DNA from: Symbiodinium natans
Taxonomy: Eukaryota > Sar > Dinophyceae > Suessiales > Symbiodiniaceae
Assembly: GCA_905221605.1 (NCBI GenBank)
Contig: CAJNDS010000746.1
Span: forward strand, 176,961-240,960
Reading direction: 5' to 3'
Length of the DNA stretch: 64,000 nucleotides
The position numbers were made by a program, and so were the translations under genes. This document shows positions 51,656 through 61,700 of this stretch, one piece after another. The first letter of the stretch is position 1. Every line of letters begins with the position of its first letter. Under the pieces are notes generated by a model. It was not told where the DNA came from, ran no database searches, and was given only the letters and a program-made list of their open reading frames with translations.

Positions 51656-54600
51656 GGTTTAGGGCTCAGGGTCCATCGCACCTCCGCTGTGGTCTGGGCG
51701 ATGCGCTCGCAAATCTGCACTGCTTCGGCGTCGACCTTTCAGTGGAGGGGGGAAGCTAGAAGAGTCCATGGGTGTTTAGGGTTTGGGGCTAGGGTTTAGG
51801 GTTTAGGGTTTAGGGTTTGGGGTTTAGGGTTTAGGGTTTGGGGTTAGGGGTTTGGGTTTGGGGCATGCTTCCAGCTCGCGTCTGCCCCAAAGCCTCTAGT
51901 AGGGTAGAGGTTTGAGGGTTTTAAGGGAGGCCTGAAGCGCATCGTGGGTTTGATCTGTCGAAGCTGGCGGGTTTAGGGTTTAGGGCTAGGGTTTAGGGTT
52001 TAGGGTTCAGGGTTCAGGGTTTAGGGTTCATGGTTTAGGGTTTTTGGAAGTGGTAAGGAACCTTAGGGAAGCTTAGAGATGCTTCGGGAGTGTGGAGTAT
52101 GTGGGACCCTTGGGTTGCATAACCTCCTTGAACCCCCTCCCGCAAGGAGAGTCTAAGTATGTTTAGGGTTTAGGGTTGGGGATTTACCTGGTTGCTGCGT
52201 ACCCTGGGTCTAAAAAGGTTAACCTTTCAATTAAGCCTAGTAGCCTAGTTAAGACCCTAAGTTTAGGTCTGCGGCCTCTTTCACATCCTTGTGCAGGTCC
52301 TTCAGGGGGTCGCACAGGCAGTGTCCGGTTTAGGGTTTAGGGTTTAGGGTTTAGGGTTTAGGGCTTGTCCACAGACAGCTTGCCAAGGGTTGCAGGGTGT
52401 AGGAGTTTAAGGCGTCAGGTTTCGAAGGTTTAGGGTAAGGCACCCCTTTTTAGGGTTTTCGGGGAGTTTAAGGCTTCAGGTCTCTAAGGTTTTGGCGTTT
52501 AGGGTTACCCTTTTTTGAGGGTTTTCGGGCAGTTTAAGGCTCCAGGCTCCTAAGGTTTAGGGTTTTGGGGTTACGCCTTGTTTTTTCTTTATGGGTTTAG
52601 GGTTGAAGGTTTAGGGTTTAGGGCTTTAGGGCTGTAGGGCTTCGGGTCTTGGGCTTTAGAGTCTAGCAACGCTCATCGCTTGTTGGATGGCTTCTTGCTC
52701 TGCAGCCCATAACCTCTTTTCAACTTCGCCTAAACCCGGCATCCCTATATCCTGAAGCCTAAGGGTCCATGTACCTAATTATTATATTCTTGGGGCCTTA
52801 AAGTGCCTCCTATACAGGGACTTTAGGGCCCAAGTATACAATTTAGGTACATGGACCCTTTGGCGAAGCCCCCGCATTTCGGAATGAGGGGTTCAGGATT
52901 TCGGGGTCTCGAGTGGTGAGCCTAGGACTTACTATACGAGGGCTTGGTGCTTGAGGGCTTTCAGTTCTCCAACAACCCCCAAATTAGAACCTCGATGCGG
53001 TCTTAATAGGGTTTAGGGTTTAGGGTTTAGGGTTTAGGGTTTTACAGTAAACCCTAAAACCTGAACCCTAAACGCCCTGGAGACCAAAATCCGAAAGCTC
53101 AACATTCTCCCAACATAGAACTACATCCCAACCTCCACGATACGAACCAACCCCTACACGCAACACCCTCATCTAGTATGGCACTTAAATCCCTCTGAAA
53201 AACATTCCTGAATATGATCCTCTTAAACCCAACAAGGAAAATGTCAAGTATCCCAATAGCCTACCTGGTACGTCTTGCGACACGAGCGAATAGTTAAGTG
53301 GCACGCGGCCCATGCCATCGTGCTTGTCAACCAACTTCGAGCCCAGATAAGCCTACTAAACACTTTAGGTTTAAGGTTTCGGGTTTAGGGTTCAGGGGGG
53401 TCAAGTTGGTTGGGCAGCCTGAGATTATCCTAAACCTACTAAACCATGTAAGTCCTTGGCCCTACAGCAGACGCCTTGAACCGTAAAGCCTAAACCCTAA
53501 ACCCTAAACCCTAAACCCTAAACCCTAAACCCTAAACTCCCACATAAAGCCGAAGCCCACCCTAGACCCTAAACCCTAAACCCCTAAAACACCCCTCAAC
53601 AAATCACCAAAAGGGCCCACCATGAGAAGGTGCGGCTGAACCCGAAAGCAAAGCTAAGACTGAAACAAAGAGGCATGAAAGGCAGTCTGGTTTCGAGGGC
53701 TTGGGGTTTCAGGGCTTAGGGCTTCAGGGAGGCTTAGAGCTGATGAACCCTAAACCCTGAACGCTAAACCCTAAACCCTGAAACCCTAACCCCCGAACCC
53801 CCCCCGTCCCCGCTCGCCTCAAACCCTGAACCCTGAACCCTAACCTCTCCAAACAAAGAAAACGATCCTCGAGCGCCGCTGTGAGCCGGGACGCTTCCTG
53901 CTCGGATTCTTTGGCCTGGAACACATGGGCGTAGGGTTTGGGGTTTGGGGTTTGGGGTTTGGGGTTTAGGGTTTGGGGTTTAGGGTTTAGGGTTTAGGGT
54001 CTACGGTTCAGGGGCCTCCGGCCGAGGACCCGAAGCGCACCCTCTGTAGCTACGAGTATTGGGTTGAGGGTTTAGGGTTTAGGGCACCTTATTTGGGTTG
54101 TTCGAGGTGGCTTGAGAGGGCAAATGGACAGGGATTTTAAGGGAACCTAAGCCATAAAACAAGGGCAAAACGGCCTACTCTGGGTCCTAGATATAGATCT
54201 CTCCCAAAACATCTAGGAGTCGCAGGCCGACGAATAGGTTTTCGAGTTTCGGTTTTACGGTTTAGGGTTTAGTGTAGAGTTCAGGGTTTAGGGTTTAGGG
54301 TTTAGGGTTTAGAGCTACCACCCCTGGCAAAAGCCCAGCAGCGGGCCAGCAGCCTTGTCCAGCTCGCCGCTGAATTCGCTGCGGAACTGCTGCTCGCACT
54401 GGGCCATGTGCGCCTCGACCCTATACCCTAAACCCTCAACCCTAAAACCCTAAAACCCTAAAACCCTAAAACCCTACAACCCTAAAACACTAAAACCCTA
54501 AAACCCTAAAACCCTCAAACCCTCAAACCCTCAAACCCTAAAACCCTAAAACCCTAAAACCCTAAAACCCTAAAACCCTAAAACCCTAAAACCCTAAGAC

Positions 54601-57600
54601 CCTAAAACCCTAAAACCCTAAACCCTAAACCCTATCAACCCTAAACCCTAAAACCCTAAACGATCGAGCCGGCCAAAAATCCAATACACGTTAGTAGGAC
54701 AATGCCGGGTGGGCAATCGCTTCTTATGTGAGCCTCTTATCCCCCCCAAAAAGAGCCCAATACCCCCCTCAGACCCTGAACCCTAAACCCTAAACCCTAA
54801 ACCCTTTATGGAACACCACTAAGCCCTGCAGTGCAAACCCTGAACCCGAGGCTTCGGGGTTCTGGGCTTCAGGGCCCACGGCTAACTCCTAAGCCCCATA
54901 ACGTATGAGGATTTTGGGTTTAGGGTTTAGGGTTTAGGGTACCTTCTTGGGGTCCTTATTATAAGGGTCTCCCACGGGCCCATATTTCCGTAAACCCCCA
55001 TATACCCTTAGAGCATAATAAAAGGATCCCTACAAGACCTTAAGGTCTCATTCCTTAATTCGGGGCCATTGGGCTCTTTGAGCATACGCAGTATAGCAGG
55101 GAAACTACAAGCCTCTTAGAAGGTATAACGGAATGTACCCACCTGAACCTGTCCTAGAAGTCTTGGGGTAGTTACATGGTCCCTTCGTATGACCCCTTAA
55201 AAGGGGCCTCTTACGTACACCTTATATACCCTATAAAACCCAAGACCCATACTTCGGAAGCTTTTAAGGGAGGTAAGGGACCGCATTAAGGGCCCATGTA
55301 CCTACCTTTAGACGTGGAGCAAGCCCGAAGGGGCTGTCCCTACTGGCCTCCAGTCCCTAAACCCTATAAGCCCTATAAACCCAACCCTCTAGATTGCGGA
55401 GCAGGCAAAACCTGAGGTTTAGGGCTGTGTAGGATGTTTAGGTTTTAAAGGGCTCTAGGGTTAAGGGGCTTAAGGCTGTTTAGGGTTAGGGCTTGAGGGG
55501 TTTGGGTTTAATATTTTGGCTTGCCGCGCGCTTCCGACTGTCCTGGAAAACGAGCACGTGGCGCAATAGACAAAACCATCACCGATAGTTGCATATACCA
55601 TTTTCCAAGAGTTGCTACAGCCAGAGCCCAGCAAGCCTGAGACCCTGAAGACCTACTTCATAAACCTTAAGCCCTAAATCCTAAGATCGAAACACGAGAA
55701 AACTCGTAACCCTAGAAACCTTCCTAAGAGCCCAAACCCCAACAGCCCTCCCTAATCCAACAGCTCCGCCCTAAACCCTAAACCCTAAACCCTAAACCCT
55801 AAACCCTAAACCCTAAACCCTAAACCCTAAACCCTAAACCCTAAACCCTAAACCCTAAACCCTAAAGCTACAAACCCCCCAAACCCTCGAAGGGATGCTC
55901 CGCATGGGGCGCAGGCCAGCGTAGCCGAAGCGAGGTCCAGTGCCACGCTTTCCTTCTGCAGCGCGGCCTCTTGTCAATGTGGGGGTTTAGGGTTTAGGGT
56001 TTAGGGTTTAGGGTTACGGAAATTAGGGACAACGAATACAACTAATATAGAGTTCAGGGTTCAGGGTTCAGGGTTTGGGGTTTAAGGACCAATGTGGGGG
56101 CTTGCGACAGTAAGGGACCCCTAAAATAGTCCCCAGGGTTCGGGTTTAGGGCTTAGGGCTTCGGGCTTAGGGGTTAGGGGTTAGGGCTTAGGGCTTCGGG
56201 CTTAGGGTTTAGGGTTTATTTAGGGTTTAGGGTTTAGGGATCCTACAAATAGACCCCCCCCCAATAGTAGGATTCACTTATAACAAGGACCCCAACAAGG
56301 TACCCCCTAATTTCGGAAACCCCCATGTGGATCGAGGAACTCCGGGAATCTTCAAAGGAACTTAAGGGTCCCTAGGCTCTAACTAAGCACCCTAAACCCT
56401 AAACCCTAAACCCTAAACCCTAAACCCTAAACCCTAAACCCTTGACGTCTACGGATTCTAGGGCTTCAGGTTTTAGGGGTCTTCGCGATGCACCGGGGTC
56501 TTGAAGACTTCGAAAAGCAGAGGGAGAGGAATTTAGGACGTGGGCCCCGATTTACATGGGAACAACAGAATGGGGTTTAGGGCTTAGGGTTCAGGGCTTA
56601 GGGCTTAGGGATAGACACTGGGTTGAGGCTTCAGGTAGATACGTCCAACTCTCGTTTTCCAAACACCTTGCAACGAGAGACATCAGGGACGCGATCGTTC
56701 CGTACCAAGGCGGAGATGTCATCTTCGATGGCTTGTCGTTTCGTGTCTGTGTCCCAGCCTCCGACAACGATGTGGCTGAAGTCAACCTCATCCCTGAGAA
56801 TGGCAGGGGGCGGTATGGTCATACAGTAGACCGGGGAGACATGGAGGGGCAATCAGCCCCCCGGTAGGCCCTCTGCCACGGTCTTCTGCAGCTCGGCCAC
56901 TTGCTCTTCGAGCCCTCGGTAGGCCCTCTGCCACGGTCTTTTGCAGCTCGGCCACTTGTAGGTCCTCTGCCACGGTCTTTTGCAGCTCGGCCACTTGTAG
57001 GTCCTCTGCCACGGTCTTTTGCAGCTCGGCCGCTTGCTCTTCGAGACGCTGCAGCCTCCCTAAACCCTAAACCCTAAACCCTAAATCCTAAACCCTAAAC
57101 TCTGCACGGGTGTCAAGCTGACCCCCTGTCTCTACGAGTCCCTCAACGCTGTGTGCATAGCGCCCCAAAAGGCTGGGGTTAAGGGTTAAGGGTTAAGGTC
57201 GAAGGGTTAAGGGTTTAGGGTTTAGGGTTCAGGGTTTAGGGTGGATTCTACAAACAATGATTGCCAGAGTCGTCCTCATGGGGGTCCCTTATACCCCAAT
57301 AGTAGGATCACTTATGTTCATGTGGTTTTTTGGGCCCCTAAATACAACCAACACCCCGATCGGCCTCCTTTGCTTGGATCAGGTGTTTCAGCTTCGTGAC
57401 CTCGGGGTTTAGGGTTTAGGGCTTAGGGCTTAGGGTGCAGGGTTTAGGCCTTAAGGGCCTTAGGCTTTGAGGGCATAAGGCTCGGGGCTTAGGGTGTAGG
57501 GCTTAGGGCTTAGGGTTCGGGGTTTGAAGTTTAGGGTTTAGGGTTTAGGGTTTAGGGTTTAGGGTTTAGGGTTTAGGGTTTAGGGGACTTCTACTAGGGG

Positions 57601-58673
57601 TGAAGCGAGGGCGATCTCGAGAGGTCCTTAGAAGATAATGCTCTTAAAGCCTGAAACGGGGCCCCGGAGCCCATGAGACTTTTGGTGGCTTTTAGGGTTT
57701 AGGGTTTAGGGTTTAGGGTTTAGGGTTTAGGGTTTAGGTTTAGGCTCTCATAGACTTATAGATCGTTTAGGGTTCGGGTTTAGCTGCAGGCTGTGAGGAA
57801 TCATTCCAACCCCAAGCCCCAGGGTGGGGGGGGGCGAGGTGGCTTTCTGAATATCCCGAAACACTAGGCCCTAAACCCTCAACCCTGAATCTAATGGGAG
57901 TTCCCGGTTTCTGAAGAAACGCGGTCTTGCGATGAAACGCGCAGATGGATGAAACGTGCGCGCGGCACAGTTACACTTCTTTCTAGCTAACGTGGTTGCC
58001 GTCGTTCAGAAGAAACGCGCTCGTGTGACGAAACGCGCAGATGGATGAAAAGTACTGTTAGGCTACACCCTCAACCCTAAACCCTAGGCCCTCAACCCTA
58101 GACCCACTGAGGATCCCTTTAAACCCTAAACCTTAAACCACAAAACCTGAAATTCCTAAAATCTGGTAAGCTCATACGGAAGGACCCCTTAGAAGCGACT
58201 CGGAGTCTTCTGCCTCTATAGCAGCCCCGGAACATACCTTCTGCAGTCCCTGTATACCCTAAACAGCCCCTGCATACACCCCCAATGTGCCCTGTATACC
58301 CGAAATCTGCATACACCCCCAATGTCCCTTACCCCCCCAACCCTGCCCGTCAACCCTCAAAACACCACGGACCACGGGGGGTGGAGAGAGAAACCCTCAA
58401 CCTAAACCCCAAACCCTGACCCCTAAGCTCTAAAACCTAAACCCACCAATGAACCACAGGGGGGGAAGGGTAAACCCGAAACCTTGACCGCCTTATCCCT
58501 GAACCGGAAATCCAGCACGAACCACAGGTGGGAGAGGCGTTAGTAAACCTGCCATTACCCCAAACCTTGAACCCTAAACCCACCGCGAACCAATGGACCA
58601 AAGGGGTCAGAGTGAAAATCCTGAACTCTACACCCTAACCCTAAACCCATCCCAGGCCATGAGCCACGCACCA

Positions 58674-58719
<46 letters not shown>

Positions 58720-61700
58720 GCGCCTATGCTGGCCCATACGAAGGGTCTCTCTCTTGGGATGTTCGCCCTTAAACTAACATATTAAGGGACTCTAATAGGG
58801 GAGTACTACAATCCCGACTATGGACTCTTCGCATAAGGGCATCCCCCTTTTGGTTTAAGAGGGGCTTAGAACTTAGAGCGGAACCTAAAACCTAAAAGAA
58901 GGGAACAAGGCACTACTCTGGGTGAACCCTAAACCCTAAACCCTAAACCCTAAGCCTAAACCCTAAACCCTAAACCCTAAACCCTAAACCCTAAACCCTA
59001 AACCCTAAACCCTAAACCCTACCTTAAGCCTTCCAGCTCAGGGATCAGAAGCAACTTCAGCGCCGCACGGCGGCGATGAACAGCGCCGGACCTGCAAGCA
59101 GGGTTTAGGGTGGGTAGGGTTTAGGATTTAGGATTTAGGATTTAGGGTTTAGGGTTTAGGGTTTAGGGTTTAGGGTTTAGGGTTTAGGGTTTAGGGTTTA
59201 GGGTTTGGGGTTTAGGGTTTAGGGTTTCGGGTTAGGGTTTAGGGTTTAGGGTTTAGGATTTCGGGTTTAGGGTTTCGGGTGGGTGGAGATTCCTTACAGG
59301 AGCTGTCGAGTCGGGCTTGGGCTTGGGAGCTTTGGAGGGGGCGATGCATTCTGGTGGCCCTTCTCGCGAACCTCAAATGCCCAGACTGCTGGGAGGTTCC
59401 AAAAAGAAGAACCCCCCCAAAGAGGTTTAGGGAGTTTGAGTTTAGGGTTTAGAGTTTCCGGCTTAGACTAAACCCTATAATTACTACCCCTAAACCCTAA
59501 ACCCTAAACCCTAAACCCTTATAAACCCTAAACCCCAAACCTTGCTAGGTCAGGTTTAGGAACCCTTGAGGGGATCTACTTTTTGGATCTGCCCCGAAAT
59601 CTGGGCTGCTGAATGCATACGAATTGTTGGGGGCCATGTTTACATCAAAGCGCATGTCAGCCAACTCCGTTGGACTGCAAGAGCAGCAACAGAGACCCTC
59701 AACCCTAAACCCTAAACCCTAAACCCTAAACCCTAAACCCTAAACCCTAAACCCTACACCCTAAACCTAGCTCCCGAACATGTAAGCCTTTTGAGTTCCC
59801 GCCGCAGCGCCTGGCACATGAGAGCGCTGAAGCGCTCCTGTGCTTCAGCCGCAGGCTTGTGGTTCAGGCTGCAGATTCTGGGTTCAGGGTTTGGGTTTTA
59901 GGGCCCCTTGAACCCTAAACGCTGAACCCTAAACCTTAAACCCTAAACCCTAAACCCCTAAACCCGAAAGACCGTAAACCGCAAAAAGGAGGCGTCTCGA
60001 GGCTTTGGGACTTCGCGGCTTCGATGACTAAGGCGACTGTGCCATCCCCCCCCCCCCCCCCTCTGCCCCCTTTCCAGATCGAAACACCCAATTCTACTCT
60101 TGATCAAGGGAGTCAAGCTTGGGCCCCTAAGGATGTAACCTTGGGCGGTTCCCTGCATCTACTCCGATTATGGCCCTTATATTCCCGTAGAGGATCTTTA
60201 AAGGAGCGCTCCCCAACACAAGGGTAGAAACTTTACGGGTTCAAGATGGAGTCCCATGCCTTGAACCGAATCACTGGCGTTCCTACACATGTTGGGCGCC
60301 AACCTCAAACTCCCTAGCCCCTAAACCCTCAAGCCTGAAATCCCAAAACCCAAAATCTCTTTTGCCCGCAAAAGAAGCCCGCAGACCTTTCTCCGTCTGA
60401 GATGGGGGCACGAAAATAGGGGACCCCCAATATAGATCCCCAAATAGTAGGACGCCCTTGTAAAAAGGACCCCAACGTAAGGTACCCCTATTTTCGGAAA
60501 CCACCCTAAACCCTAAGCCCTAAACCCTAAACCCTAGTGGGGGGGGGGGGGGAAATAACTTCATGTTCCTTTGCTACCCCTAAGCCCTCAACCCCAGCCC
60601 TCTTGGGCTTCCCTACTTCCACAATGTGCGGATTAGGGCTTCGGGTTGTTAAGGTTTGGGGTTTGGGGTTTAGGGTTTAGGGTTTAGGGTTTAGGGTTTA
60701 GGGTTTAGGGTTTAGGGTTTAGGGTTTAGGGTTTAGGGTTTAGGGTTTGGGGTTTGGGGTTTGGGGTTTGGGGTTTGGGGTTTGGGGTTTAGAGTTTAGG
60801 GTTTAGGGTGCAGGGTTTAGGGTTGACCGACAGCTTTATTTACAGTGTCCAACCCCCCCCCCCCCCAACCCGCCCAGGGGAACACGCTAAGCCCTATAAA
60901 CCCTAAACCCTTGAGTTACGAGTAAGCTTGGGTTGAGAGCTCACGCCTTCAGGCTTAATGTGCCCTCTGCAAGGTTGAGTAGGGTTGAGTGTTTAGTTTT
61001 GCCCGGAGGACGGCCGCCGAAGCCATGAGTAGATTCGGTAGCCGTCCAAAAACCCTACGACACTAAGCCCTAAACCTGCCCAAGACAAACCATAAGCCAG
61101 GTTGCCTCTTAGTAAGGACTCCCTTCTGAAGCGACTCTTTTCCCAATGGTCTTTGACAGGGCCTTCACGACAGACCCCCAAGACCCCAAAACCCTCAAGC
61201 CCTGAACCCTAAACCCTCAAACCCTAAACCCCTAAACCCCTAAACCCTAAACCCTAAACCCTAAACCCTAAACCCTAAACCCTAAACCCTAAACCCCAAA
61301 ACCCCAAAACCCCTCAAGCGCCGAAACATCCGAAACCTTACGAACTGCACCGGCCTGGAAGCTCCAGGGCTCCAGGCATCCGCGCCGCCTCAAGTTTGAC
61401 TTGTTGTTTTAGGGCTTGTAAACGGTTTAGGGTTTAGGGTTTAGGGTTGGGGTTTCGGATTCAGGGGTTTAGGGGTTTAGGGTTTTTAGAGGTTTAGGGC
61501 TTAGTTTAGGGGTTTACGGGGTAAGGGCTTGGGGTTTAGGCTTGATGGGTTTGCGGTTTAGGGTTTCAACGCCTCAAACCCATGATCCCTGTAAAACAAA
61601 CCCGCCTTTAGAGTTGAAGGTCTAGGGATTCGGGTTTCGGGTTCTAGGGTTTAGGGTTCAAGGGTTTAGAGTTTAGCGTTTAGCATTTAGGGCTCTGGCG

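Larger units (their letters stand above)
49300..51680. other. Large intron or spacer with an ambiguous exon island
   Basis: It holds a TA tract (49557-49577), telomeric arrays (49949-49986, 50065-50103, 50272-50313, 50405-50458), one family C element and an island at 50145-50270. The plus reading GSGGAPSFQTHPAPTSPSAA and onward (42 codons) has AG-G and a GT donor; the minus reading QMEKLEQDVSETM fits the surrounding coiled-coil gene and also has a GT donor. Strand not settled. Confidence 0.35.

Noticed and set aside
56556-56867. 103-codon plus-strand frame
   Set aside because: It starts in telomere-like repeat. The minus-strand reading has AG-G and GTACGG borders and a more protein-like pattern.
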